From: Halonotius sp046719765
Lineage (GTDB): Archaea; Halobacteriota; Halobacteria; Halobacteriales; Haloferacaceae
NCBI RefSeq assembly: GCF_046719765.1
Contig: NZ_JABEBY010000015.1
Span: 1 to 64,000 of the forward strand
Direction of reading: 5' to 3'
DNA length: 64,000 bases
Position numbers and translations under genes: made by a program. The stretch's first letter is position 1; the number at the start of each line of letters is the position of its first letter. Below, piece by piece: positions 25,454 through 34,249 of this stretch. A model generated the notes under the pieces. It worked only from the letters and a program-made list of their open reading frames with translations, did not search any database and was not told the origin of the DNA.

Positions 25454-27826
25454 TTAGTCGGCGGTCGTCGGGGGCTCTTCGGGCTGTAACCCGGCCAGCC
25501 GCATCGCGTTGCCGGTCACCCCGAGACTCATTCCCATATCGCCGATGACGATCGCGCCAAGCACCGAAACGTAGCCAAACGGCGCGGCGACCGCCAACAG
25601 CAGCTTGACGCCGAGACTCGACCAGATGTTCTGGCGGATCACCCCGTCGGCCGTCTCCGCGAGCGTGTGTAGGTACGGCAGCCGCGTCAGGTCGTCAGCC
25701 ATCAGCGCGATGTCGGCGGTCTCCAGTGCGGTGTCGGTGCCGGCCGCACCCATGGCGACCCCGGTGGTCGCCGTCGCCAACGCGGGGGCATCGTTGATCC
25801 CGTCGCCAACCATCGCCACGCCACCCGGGTGTGATTCCCGGAGTTCGCGAACCGCCTCAACCTTCTCTTCGGGCATGAGGCTGGCCTGTACCGCGTCGAC
25901 GCCGACGGTTTCGCCGATCGCTCGGGCGGTGCGCTCGTTGTCGCCGGTGAGCATGACGATCCGCTCGATCCCGTTGGCTCTGAGCCGATCGACGGCCCAC
26001 GCAGCTTCCGGGCGAACGGTGTCGGCGATGGCGATCAGCCCCTCTAACTCCTCGTCGGTGCCGACGAGGATGACGGTTTTGCCCGCCTGTTGGAGCCGCG
26101 GGATCGTCTCGCTGAGCAGATCGAGATACTGGCCATGCTCGCAGTCGGCGATCTCGTCGGCAGCGATGGCCGCGGTCGTCTCGTCGCTGTCGTCGGCAGC
26201 ATCGACCCCCTCGGCTGTCACGCCACCGTCGGTTTCCAGATGCGCGTGATCGAGAGCAAAGCCGAGATCCGCGAACAGTGCCGGCTTGCCGGCGTAGTGG
26301 GTGACGCCGTCGATCTCGGCGCGGACACCCTCACCGGTCAGGGCCTCGAACCCCTCGACAGCCCGGTCGTCGGTGCCGTCGGTTGTGTCCGCGGCGCGGT
26401 CAACGATGGCGTCAGCGATCGGGTGTTCGCTGCGACCTTCGACCGCCGCGGCACAGGCCAACACGTCGGCTTCGGTGTTGCCATTGAGCGGGAGCACGTC
26501 GGTGACGCCGAGATCACCGGTCGTCAGCGTTCCCGTCTTATCGAGAGCAACCGCTTCGACATCACCCATCGCTTCGAGGTGGGAGCCACCCTTGATGAGA
26601 ACGCCGTTGCGCGCCGCGCTCGTCAGCCCGGAGACGACCGAGACGGGCGTCGAGATGACAAAGGCACAGGGACAGGCGATCACGAGCAAGGTCAGCCCGC
26701 GAACGAACCACTCGGTGAAGGGGCCGCCCACAACCAACGGCGGAACAGTCATCGTCAACAACGCGGCGGCGACGACGATGGGCGTGTACACCGCCGCAAA
26801 GCGGTCGACGAACTGTTCGGTGTCAGTTTCCTCGCCCTCGGCGGCTTCGACGAGGTCGATCACACGAGCGATCGTCGAATCGCTGGCCGCCGCTGTCGCC
26901 TCGATCTCGATGTAGCCGGCCTCGGTCAGACTGCCTGCATACACCTCGTCGTCCGGCCCTTTGTCGGCGGGGACGCTCTCGCCGGTGATCGGCGACTCAT
27001 CGATCGCGCTGGTGCCCTCGCGGATCACGCCATCGACGGGGATCTTCTCGCCGGGACGGACGATCACCCGGTCGCCGATCTCGACGGCCTCGGCGGCGAC
27101 GACTTCCTCCTCGCCGTCCCGCCGGACAGTCGCCGTTTCGGGTGAAAGTGCCAGCAACTCCCGCAGCGAGCCCCGAGCCCGATCCATCGAGTACGCCTCC
27201 AGCAGTTCGGCGATGCTGAACAGGACGGCCAGCGTCGCCGCCTCGAACGGGAGGTTCACGGCGATCGCGCCGAGGATGCCGCCGGTCATCAGCAGGTCGA
27301 TATCGAGACTCAGATTGCGGGCGGAGTAGTAGCCGTTCCGCAGGATCGTCGTCCCCGGCACCGCGGCCGCGACGACGTAGGCGATCCAGTCGAGGCCGAT
27401 CTCGGCACCCAACACAGTCGCCAGCGTCGGATTCGCCGCCGGGACGACCCACTCAAAGGCGATCCCGACCAGCAACAACACCCCCCCAACCGCCGTGCGG
27501 ATCGACCGGCTGCTCGTCCAGATTGCCATCGGGTCATAGGGTTCGTCGCTATCTTCGATCTCGTAGCCAGCAGCCTCGACGCGGCCGCGGATCGCCGCCG
27601 GCGTCGTCCGGTCGGGATCGTAGCCGACGACGAGCGTCCCCGAGGCCGTTCGGGGATCGATATCGGTGATCCCACCCAGGTCGCTCACGCTGGATTCGAC
27701 TTTGCCGGCACAGGATGGACAGTCCATCGATGGCACCGACAGCGAAAGGGTATCGTGGTCGCTATCGGCGGCGGTCGCCGAATCCGGCGGAGCAGACTGC
27801 GCGGCGTCCGACGTGTGATCGCTCAT
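25454..27826 (-). CDS. zntA: P1B-type heavy-metal ATPase, Zn/Cd/Pb-exporting type
   Basis: 790 residues. One N-terminal metal-binding domain has MDCPSCAGKVE with Cys36 and Cys39. TGES at 281-284, CPC at 385-387, DKTGTLT at 429-435, SEHPIA at 467-472 and GDGINDAP at 674-681 are all intact. Helix 7-8 features Asn733-x7-Lys741 and Asp763-Met-Gly765 are those of P1B-2 pumps, so zinc, cadmium or lead is the likely cargo rather than copper. A TATA-like ttattaact (27851-27859) is 25-33 bp upstream of the start. Not paired with a metal sensor here. Confidence 0.95.
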   Translation of the reverse strand: MSDHTSDAAQSAPPDSATAADSDHDTLSLSVPSMDCPSCAGKVESSVSDLGGITDIDPRTASGTLVVGYDPDRTTPAAIRGRVEAAGYEIEDSDEPYDPMAIWTSSRSIRTAVGGVLLLVGIAFEWVVPAANPTLATVLGAEIGLDWIAYVVAAAVPGTTILRNGYYSARNLSLDIDLLMTGGILGAIAVNLPFEAATLAVLFSIAELLEAYSMDRARGSLRELLALSPETATVRRDGEEEVVAAEAVEIGDRVIVRPGEKIPVDGVIREGTSAIDESPITGESVPADKGPDDEVYAGSLTEAGYIEIEATAAASDSTIARVIDLVEAAEGEETDTEQFVDRFAAVYTPIVVAAALLTMTVPPLVVGGPFTEWFVRGLTLLVIACPCAFVISTPVSVVSGLTSAARNGVLIKGGSHLEAMGDVEAVALDKTGTLTTGDLGVTDVLPLNGNTEADVLACAAAVEGRSEHPIADAIVDRAADTTDGTDDRAVEGFEALTGEGVRAEIDGVTHYAGKPALFADLGFALDHAHLETDGGVTAEGVDAADDSDETTAAIAADEIADCEHGQYLDLLSETIPRLQQAGKTVILVGTDEELEGLIAIADTVRPEAAWAVDRLRANGIERIVMLTGDNERTARAIGETVGVDAVQASLMPEEKVEAVRELRESHPGGVAMVGDGINDAPALATATTGVAMGAAGTDTALETADIALMADDLTRLPYLHTLAETADGVIRQNIWSSLGVKLLLAVAAPFGYVSVLGAIVIGDMGMSLGVTGNAMRLAGLQPEEPPTTAD

Positions 27827-27990
27827 TAGGCGGGGCTACACGCTCGACGGTTATTAACTCAACTGCTAAATGGCCCGGTTGTTACTAGAAACATTGGTTG
27901 TCAGGGTGACAGCGTTAGCAATCAACTGAAGCAATCGAGACCAGCACGGCGGAACCGCGGGCTTTTGCGGCCCGACCGTCTCCGGTCGCT

Positions 27991-28353
27991 ATGACACACT
28001 GGCGTGCGGTCGGTATCGGCTTCGTCGTGTTGTTCGTCGCCGGCGCGCTGGCGACGGGCGTCCCGATCGTCGGCCACATCGGTGCGGGCCTCATTGGCGG
28101 GTTCGCCGCGGGCTACGTCGCCGGCGGCGGGATCGCCAGCGGCGCGTGGCACGGGTTGCTTGCGGGGGCAATCGGCGGCGTCGCCGTCGCCGGTGTCTTC
28201 GCGCTCGTCGTTGGCGTGCTCGGCATCGCTGTCGGCGGCCCGTTCGGGGGGCTGCTCGGGTTCGGCGGCGTCTTCGTCGCTGGCGTCGCCATCGCCCTGT
28301 TGCTCGCAATCGACAGCGCGATCGCCGGTGCGATCGGCGCGCTCGTCGCGTAG
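27991..28353 (+). CDS. DUF5518-type membrane protein
   Basis: 120 residues, almost wholly hydrophobic and rich in Gly and Ala, with four predicted helices (GIGFVVLFVAGALATG, IGAGLIGGFAAGYVAGGG, AIGGVAVAGVFALVVGVLG, VFVAGVAIALLLAIDSAI). Matches the haloarchaeal DUF5518 pattern. Function unknown. It meets the minus-strand gene end to end with no gap. Confidence 0.75.
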   Translation: MTHWRAVGIGFVVLFVAGALATGVPIVGHIGAGLIGGFAAGYVAGGGIASGAWHGLLAGAIGGVAVAGVFALVVGVLGIAVGGPFGGLLGFGGVFVAGVAIALLLAIDSAIAGAIGALVA

Positions 28354-29496
28354 TCACAGCCCGAGGCCACAGGCGTACTCCAAGGTTCCGAACCCCTGTC
28401 CGGTCGTTTCCGCCGTGATCGGGTCGCCGTCGATCCGTCCGCGGAGATTCGTCGTCCGAAACAGATACTCGTTGTAGCTCCAGTGGCTGTCGACGGCCCC
28501 GCCGAGCAGTGGTCGATCAATGTAGTTTCGCGCATGGCCGTAGCAGGCGGCGTCAAACGCCACACGATTCCCCGCACCATCGCTGACGCTGACCGCGAAG
28601 TCAGGATGCGCCCCACCGCTGAACACCGGCTCGATGGTGGCCGAATCGAACTCGACGAGCCGGTCGCCGGTCGCCGAATCCCACAGGCCGGACTGCCGGA
28701 TCGGCACGGTCGCCCGTTCGAGCCGCGGTGAGTCGAAAAACCGATAGCCACGGCGGAACAGCTGCGGGCCGACGAAGGGGACGAACGCCGAAAACGCGGT
28801 GCCATCGGGGAAGAATGCCCAGATCCATTTCCACGGAAACAGCGGCACGTTGAGACAGACGCGCTGGAAGTAACACAGCCCCGAGAGCCGCTCGGTTCCG
28901 GTGGGGAGGTCGAACTCACCCTCGAACCCCATGCGTCGCCACGCAACGAGATCGGTCGACCGGTCATCAATCGCCTGGACTGGCGAGTCGACACTGTTCG
29001 TTAGATCGCCCCACGCCTCGAAGTCAGCCCGACCGTTGTCACCGACGAACGTGGCGTCCAGCCCGAGCGGGCGATCTGTCGCAGCCCTGATCTCGCTGCC
29101 CCGTCGCCCGTCGTCGGTCGCTGTCCACGCCTCGATGGAGCCATCGCGGGAGAGTGTCGCCGTCGCCGGCTGGTTGACCAGTCCCTCGTGGACGGTTTCG
29201 TCGTCGCCGTACCAGCCGACCGAGATCGCAGTAAACGAGTCGACACCAGCGGAGGTATCGCGATCGAGATCGAACCCGGACATCGGGATCCCGTTGACCC
29301 GGAGTCGGTCGCCCGCACGGGCGGCAATCGAAAACATCAGTTGTTGTGGCCCGTATCCATCCGCACCTCCGGGGAAGAGTATGAACCACCACCACGACGA
29401 GGAACTTCGATTCTGTCGGTCGGGATACTGTCGCCAGATTCGGTCGAATACGCGCTGGTGATCGGCCAGCGTTCGCTCCGAGACCACCCTGTCCAT
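28354..29496 (-). CDS. Uncharacterised haloarchaeal protein
   Basis: 380 residues from the ATG at 29496; the frame continues upstream to a TTG at 29550. A TATA-like element on the minus strand near 29553-29560 would give a start site close to 29530, which fits the ATG. The protein is rich in aromatic residues and beta pattern (SSWWWFILFPGGADGYGPQQ, WDSATGDRLVEFDSATIEP, ending GFGTLEYACGLGL). This suggests a lipocalin- or beta-barrel-like fold, but I do not recognise a family. It converges with no gap on the DUF5518 gene. Confidence 0.55.
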   Translation of the reverse strand: MDRVVSERTLADHQRVFDRIWRQYPDRQNRSSSSWWWFILFPGGADGYGPQQLMFSIAARAGDRLRVNGIPMSGFDLDRDTSAGVDSFTAISVGWYGDDETVHEGLVNQPATATLSRDGSIEAWTATDDGRRGSEIRAATDRPLGLDATFVGDNGRADFEAWGDLTNSVDSPVQAIDDRSTDLVAWRRMGFEGEFDLPTGTERLSGLCYFQRVCLNVPLFPWKWIWAFFPDGTAFSAFVPFVGPQLFRRGYRFFDSPRLERATVPIRQSGLWDSATGDRLVEFDSATIEPVFSGGAHPDFAVSVSDGAGNRVAFDAACYGHARNYIDRPLLGGAVDSHWSYNEYLFRTTNLRGRIDGDPITAETTGQGFGTLEYACGLGL

Positions 29497-29567
29497 TGGC
29501 TGCTTCTTTCCACTGCGAGTGATAGCTTGTTCGTTCCGGTCGACGGTCAATATGTATAGGGCGTGAT

Positions 29568-30068
29568 TCAGCGGTCGAGGTATTCCTGCTGGATGGCAAC
29601 AACCTCACCGGAATCATCGCAGTCGGCGTACCGTTGGAGTGGTTCGGCGTTAAGTTCGAGAAACGTCTCACCCCACGTGAACTTGCCCAAGATGTCCGCG
29701 GCTTGCTCGGGTTCACCGAAGATGTGGAGTGCAGCCGCGAGTGCTTCGACCGTCGTCAGTTCCATCGGCCGGCCGAAGTTGACGGGGTTGGCGGCGACCA
29801 GGTAGGGGAGGGCGCGATGTTCGCCGGCCAGCGAGAAGCGTGCCTCGCCGGCTGATTCCCACGAGCAATCGAGGGCGACAAGCGCGCCGTCGTCAGCTGT
29901 CGGGCGGTCAGCCGGCGAGAGCGCCTGCTCGGCGTGGGGGTTCAGCACGACGCCGTACGGGGTGGCCTCGTGGCTCCGGTGGAGGGTTGCCAGATCGAAT
30001 TTTGCCAGCTTGCGGGCGGTACACTTCTCGGGGTCGTCGTCGCCCGCATACCGGATGTGTAGCTCCAC
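29568..30068 (-). CDS. tsr3: rRNA aminocarboxypropyltransferase Tsr3 (DUF367)
   Basis: 166 residues from a GTG at 30068. The DUF367 hallmarks are ELHIRYAGDDDPEKCTARKL, GALVALDCSWESAGEA, RALPYLVAANPVNFGRPMEL and LGKFTWGETFLELN. Tsr3 moves the aminocarboxypropyl group of SAM to a pseudouridine of small-subunit rRNA. Archaeal members are expected to do the same. It lies head to head with the SnoaL-like gene. Confidence 0.9.
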   Translation of the reverse strand: MELHIRYAGDDDPEKCTARKLAKFDLATLHRSHEATPYGVVLNPHAEQALSPADRPTADDGALVALDCSWESAGEARFSLAGEHRALPYLVAANPVNFGRPMELTTVEALAAALHIFGEPEQAADILGKFTWGETFLELNAEPLQRYADCDDSGEVVAIQQEYLDR

Positions 30069-30163
30069 GGCTGGCTGTGGGTTCGTGAGCGATCATCAAA
30101 AGCGGCGCGTTCGGGGTGAGCCTGAACCGGTACACCTGTGAGGTGGCCGCGCCAATAGCGGGT

Positions 30164-30490
30164 ATGGATCGAGACAGTCGCGTGCGAGCCTACTACCGGC
30201 GGCTCGACGACGGTGAGTACGCCGGGCTGGAATCGCTGCTGCATCCCGAGTTCGTCCAGCGACGGCCTGACCGCACCTTCGATGACCGGGCGTCGTTCCT
30301 ACAGTTCATGCGCTCGGAGCGACCGAAAACTGACACCAGCCACAGGCTCACGACCGTCTGTGCCTCCAGGGGTGGGCGGGCGGCCAGCGGACACCTGCTG
30401 GATGCAGACGGCAACGAACTGTTTGCGTTCATCGACGTGTTCAGATTCGGTGCCGACGGCCGGATTACTCACCTGACAACCTACGTCTAA
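30164..30490 (+). CDS. SnoaL/NTF2-like small protein
   Basis: 108 residues from the ATG at 30164. The pattern fits the NTF2-like cone fold: VRAYYRRLDDGEYAGLESLLH at the N-terminus, a mid-protein FLQFMRSERP helix, and beta strands ending FIDVFRFGADGRITHLTTYV. Such proteins may be enzymes or just binding proteins; no catalytic set is visible. The next gene starts 43 bp on. Confidence 0.75.
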   Translation: MDRDSRVRAYYRRLDDGEYAGLESLLHPEFVQRRPDRTFDDRASFLQFMRSERPKTDTSHRLTTVCASRGGRAASGHLLDADGNELFAFIDVFRFGADGRITHLTTYV

Positions 30491-30533
30491 CCGAAACGGG
30501 CGATTTATTCGCCCCGACCCCCTCCAGCCGCGC

Positions 30534-31013
30534 ATGCAAGTTCGCTCCAGACACCACCTCCGCAGTGATGCGATCGACGACCTCACCGCGTCGCTGGCGG
30601 ACTCCCTCGGGGTCGACATCGAAGGCGACACCTTCGAACTCGTCGAACTCGACGGCACCGCGTTCGATATCGTTCTCGTCGACGGCGAGAAGTTGGTCGC
30701 CTACGTCGACGACGAGCCGTTTCTCACAGTCGAGGGGGCCAACGAATACCCCCCACAGCGCGGGCTCGTAACTGTCGATGCCGGCGCGATCGAGTTCGTC
30801 TCCAACGGCGCGGACGTGATGCGGCCGGGGATCGTCGAGGTCGACGACGGGATCACCGACGGCGATCTGGTCGCTATCGCCGAGGAAACACACGACAAGG
30901 TGCTCGCCATCGGCCGCGCACAGACCGACAGCGACGACATGGTCGGCGAGTCCGGGAAGGTCGTCAGCTCGATCCACCACGTCGGCGACGACCTCTATGA
31001 GTTTTCGGTCTAA
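30534..31013 (+). CDS. PUA-domain RNA-binding protein
   Basis: 159 residues. The C-terminal half has the PUA pattern: VTVDAGAIEFVSNGADVMRP, GIVEVDDGITDGDLVAIAEE, then KVLAIGRAQ. The N-terminal half (KLV..V...FLTVEGANE) resembles the pre-PUA domain of MCT-1/archaeal homologues. PUA domains bind structured RNA or tRNA; a role in translation or RNA modification is inferred. Start ATG at 30534. Confidence 0.88.
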   Translation: MQVRSRHHLRSDAIDDLTASLADSLGVDIEGDTFELVELDGTAFDIVLVDGEKLVAYVDDEPFLTVEGANEYPPQRGLVTVDAGAIEFVSNGADVMRPGIVEVDDGITDGDLVAIAEETHDKVLAIGRAQTDSDDMVGESGKVVSSIHHVGDDLYEFSV

Positions 31014-31046
31014 CGCCGGGCAGCCACCAGAGTTCAGTTCTTGCTG

Positions 31047-31769
31047 TTAGGAAGAGGGAGACCCATCCGGATCAGCGTAGGCGTCGACTGTTTGTTCATA
31101 CCCCAACAGCGCGGCGTTGTACGTCGTTTCGAGATCGGCGATCGGCGACTCGCTGGCGTCGATCCGGAGATCGTTGTAGAACCGGCGGTCGTCGGTTGCT
31201 TCGGTCGTCACAACCCGAACCGCCGCGCTACCGACCGTGAGCGGCCCATCGCTGTCAGCGTCGCCACCGCGGCGGCTGTCGATGCCGACCCCGCTTGCCG
31301 CCGTCAGCGCGTCGATCAACCGCTCGGCCAGCGGGTCGTCGCCGAAGGCAGCCCCGGTGTATCGATCGGCGATCGCATCAAGAGCCGCCTCGCTCGGCAG
31401 GTGCGTGCCGGCGACAGTGTAGTGATCACCATCGCGGTCGGCGGCCGCCACGCAGTCGCGGCCGGTGGCGGTCACACTCGACGACCGGCCGACACCGTGG
31501 AGCTGTCGGCCGCGCCGCACCGACACGTCCGCAGCACCGAGCAGCACCTCGACCGCGTCGTCGATCGCAACGCCGTCAGCAAGATAGCGAGTCAGGCGGT
31601 CGCCGAGGGTGTCGTCGATGTGGCCGCCCACCGCGGCCGCACCGTCGGCGGAGACGACCGGCGCGAGCGCGCCGATCCCCGGCACCGCGGCCGCGGCGGC
31701 GACGCCAAACCGGAGGTGGCGGTTGCCATCGACTTGGTAGGGCTCCCGCACGCAGAGACTAACGGTCAT
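31047..31769 (-). CDS. DUF1028 family protein
   Basis: 240 residues. It follows the DUF1028 plan: a leading TVSLCVREPYQVDGNRHLRF strand, GVAAAAAVPGIGALAPVVS, a DDAVEVLLGAADVSVRRGRQLHG segment, then THLPSEAALDAIADRYTGA and LAERLIDALTAASGVGIDSRRGG. The family has an Ntn-hydrolase-like fold, but substrate is unknown. Convergent with the PUA gene, divergent from sepF. Confidence 0.75.
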   Translation of the reverse strand: MTVSLCVREPYQVDGNRHLRFGVAAAAAVPGIGALAPVVSADGAAAVGGHIDDTLGDRLTRYLADGVAIDDAVEVLLGAADVSVRRGRQLHGVGRSSSVTATGRDCVAAADRDGDHYTVAGTHLPSEAALDAIADRYTGAAFGDDPLAERLIDALTAASGVGIDSRRGGDADSDGPLTVGSAAVRVVTTEATDDRRFYNDLRIDASESPIADLETTYNAALLGYEQTVDAYADPDGSPSS

Positions 31770-31879
31770 ACCGGTGGCTCGGGCTACAGCGACAAAACCC
31801 CACAGATCGGGGATTTTCGTGAGCTGTCAGGGGCCTGTCTGACGTAAGAACTATTGTTGAACGCCGGCTCCGGTACCCT

Positions 31880-32230
31880 ATGGGTATCATGAGTAAGATC
31901 CTCGGTAGCGACAACGGGCAGTCGGCGTCGGAGTACGTCGAACTCGATATGAGCGATGTCTCAGGGGCTGCCGAGAGCGCGGGGATGTCCGTTCGGATCG
32001 CCGAGATCAGCGACAAACACGACGTGATCGATATCAAAGACGCCATCTACGACGGCGACCTCGTGCTTGCGGATATCACCCGCCACAGCACGAGTGACCG
32101 GACGATCGAACACATCATCGACGAGCTCCGACAGGTCACCCGCGAGGTTGACGGCGACATCGTCCAGAAGGGTGACGACCAGCTGATCGTCACGCCGACC
32201 GGGATCGGGATCGACCGCGAAAAGCTGTAG
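31880..32230 (+). CDS. sepF: Cell-division protein SepF
   Basis: 116 residues from the ATG at 31880 (another ATG at 31889). A short N-terminal amphipathic stretch (MGIMSKILG) would bind the membrane. The SepF core is VELDMSDVSGAAESAGMSVRIAEISD, then IKDAIYDGDLVLADITRHS and DEL..VTREVDGDIVQKGDDQLIVTPTGI. In archaea SepF anchors FtsZ at the division site. It converges with the PrsW gene, stops two bases apart. Confidence 0.93.
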   Translation: MGIMSKILGSDNGQSASEYVELDMSDVSGAAESAGMSVRIAEISDKHDVIDIKDAIYDGDLVLADITRHSTSDRTIEHIIDELRQVTREVDGDIVQKGDDQLIVTPTGIGIDREKL

Positions 32231-32231
32231 G

Positions 32232-33227
32232 TTACTGTTCGACCGCCGTGGCAGCCTCCGCGCCGTTTGTCTCCCGGTAGTGCCGCCGGTATCGCCATAG
32301 CTTCCGCAGCAGGAACAGCCCGAAGATGCTGTCGAAGATGATGACGTAGACCAGAAACCCACCGAGCCCCGGGAGGCCGGTGATCGAGGTAACGACGTAG
32401 GAGCCGATGCTTACCGTCGAGTTGTAGGTCGCGTGAATCACGGCCGCAAGCAGCAGCCCCTTGACGACGATCGGCCCCTTGTTTGCGGGATTGAATTTTG
32501 CTAATCCGAGATAGTAGCCCGCGATCGAGGAGTAGATCACGTGGCCCGGCCCCGCGAGCGCGCGCACCGCGGTGATATCACCGCCGGCGGCGACCGCGCT
32601 CAATCCGATCGTCAGTTCGGCCAACTCGCCGGTTTCGGAGAGCTGCCGGAGGATGTACAGCGCGTTTTCGATCGTCGCAAAGCCGAGGCCGGCGACCGCG
32701 CCGTACACCGCCCCGTCGATGACGGCGTCGAACCGACGGTCGGTGTAGGCGTACAGCCGCACCGCAAGCAGCTTGACCGTTTCCTCGCCGGGGCCAACAA
32801 TCAGGAAGAAAAACAGTGGCATCCCTAACACCCCAAGCGGCTCGAAGAACCGTCGGGCCGTCGAGTTGAACACGGCCGCAAACGTCGCAAACAGAATCGA
32901 GAGCAGAAACGTCGTCACCAGCAACGATAGCGGCTCGGCGTCGGTCACGTCCGATCGGTACACATAGAGGGTCAACCCGGCGGCCGGCACCACCGACAGC
33001 AGCGTCAACATGCCGACGGCGGGATCGCTAAGCGCGGCCAGCCCACCGATCCCGGCGAGGATGCCGAGCGCAAGGAGGACGACGATCCATTTTGCCGCCC
33101 GCGTCAGCAGCCAGTAGAGGGCGACCGCCGCCCCGTCGATCGAGGTGCGCTCCTCCCAGGAGGCGATCTCATAGAGATCCCGTGACTCCTCGGCGGCGGC
33201 CGCCACGGGCTCTTCTGTGTCGTCCAT
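32232..33227 (-). CDS. PrsW-family intramembrane metalloprotease
   Basis: 331 residues, about eight membrane helices after a soluble N-terminal tail. The catalytic motifs of PrsW are GPGEETVKLLAV with Glu148, Glu149 and Lys152, and GFATIEN with Glu187. Bacterial PrsW cuts anti-sigma factors and is related to CAAX proteases; the archaeal substrate is unknown. No lipid or anti-sigma gene is near. Confidence 0.9.
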   Translation of the reverse strand: MDDTEEPVAAAAEESRDLYEIASWEERTSIDGAAVALYWLLTRAAKWIVVLLALGILAGIGGLAALSDPAVGMLTLLSVVPAAGLTLYVYRSDVTDAEPLSLLVTTFLLSILFATFAAVFNSTARRFFEPLGVLGMPLFFFLIVGPGEETVKLLAVRLYAYTDRRFDAVIDGAVYGAVAGLGFATIENALYILRQLSETGELAELTIGLSAVAAGGDITAVRALAGPGHVIYSSIAGYYLGLAKFNPANKGPIVVKGLLLAAVIHATYNSTVSIGSYVVTSITGLPGLGGFLVYVIIFDSIFGLFLLRKLWRYRRHYRETNGAEAATAVEQ

Positions 33228-33308
33228 ACGGTGTATGGGTGGTGTGGTCGTAAGGATGCCTCGGTTGGCACAGTGCTTGCTGGCAGTCGGTGGTGGAACG
33301 CCGGCAGG

Positions 33309-34157
33309 TCAGATGTCGTGAACCCCGGTATCGGTGATCAGCGTATCGATGAGTTCGACCGGTGTCGCATCATAGGCCGGGTTCTCGATGGTGATCCCCT
33401 CGACGGGTTCAAGCATCACCTCCGAGGGATCCCGGTACTGATTTTCAAACACGAACCCCTCCTCGATCACCTTCGCGCCGGAGCCGACGGCGACGACCGG
33501 CACATCCAGTTGGTTCGCTGTCGCCGCCAGCGGGAAGGTGCCAACCCGGTTGTACAGCGTGTCGTCGACAATGCAGTCCAACCCGATGATGACGCGGTCA
33601 CACTCCGCGAGATAGTGGCCCATCGCGTTGTCGACGATCAGGTGTGGCTCAACCCGATCGATCGCCGACAGCATCCGCGCGGTGCCACGGCCGATATATC
33701 GGGGCCGGGCCTCCATCACGTAGGCATCGAGATAGTGGCCCTCCTGGGCGGCGGTTTCGACCGCAGCCAGCGCGGTCGAGGAGAAATCGTGTGTCATGAA
33801 CGTCTCACCGTCTTCGAAGGTGTCGGCGGCATGCTCGGCGGCCCGGCGTTTGCCGGTTTCGATGTCGTCGACGACGCGGTCGATCGTCTCGCGGGTGAGC
33901 TCCTTGGCGTCGGCGACGGTGTCGGTGACATCGACAACCGAGCGTTCGACCGCCCGCACCGCGTTGTGGAGGGAGGCATGCGAGGGGTTGGCCCGCCGGA
34001 GCGCGCCGGCGTTGCGCTGGAGGTCGAGTTCGAACTCGTCGACGGAGGCGTACTCGCGGTCGAGCAGCTCCGACAGCGCTTCGGTCGCCTTGATGGCGAT
34101 TGTCGAGGAGCTGTGGGAGTGCATCCCCTGAATCTCCTCGACGGTCTCATTAATCAT
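33309..34157 (-). CDS. eIF-2B-like / ribose-1,5-bisphosphate isomerase-like protein
   Basis: 282 residues. The eIF-2B alpha/beta/delta fold is visible as QGMHSHSSSTIAIKATEAL at the start and VMEARPRYIGRGTARMLSAI plus VIIGLDCIVDDTLYNRVGTF and VVAVGSGAKVIEEGF later. Archaeal members include ribose-1,5-bisphosphate isomerase of the AMP pathway; the usual THCNS catalytic segment reads MTHDFSSTAL here, so cysteine is missing and the function may differ. The start codon lies near AT-rich sequence. Confidence 0.75.
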   Translation of the reverse strand: MINETVEEIQGMHSHSSSTIAIKATEALSELLDREYASVDEFELDLQRNAGALRRANPSHASLHNAVRAVERSVVDVTDTVADAKELTRETIDRVVDDIETGKRRAAEHAADTFEDGETFMTHDFSSTALAAVETAAQEGHYLDAYVMEARPRYIGRGTARMLSAIDRVEPHLIVDNAMGHYLAECDRVIIGLDCIVDDTLYNRVGTFPLAATANQLDVPVVAVGSGAKVIEEGFVFENQYRDPSEVMLEPVEGITIENPAYDATPVELIDTLITDTGVHDI

Positions 34158-34249
34158 ACCTCAACGTATTTCCCTCGGGCAAAATGTGTTGCGGGCGCGG
34201 GTCGACCACCGGAGACGATGCCACACAGCGGCGCGATCGGCGTCGACGC

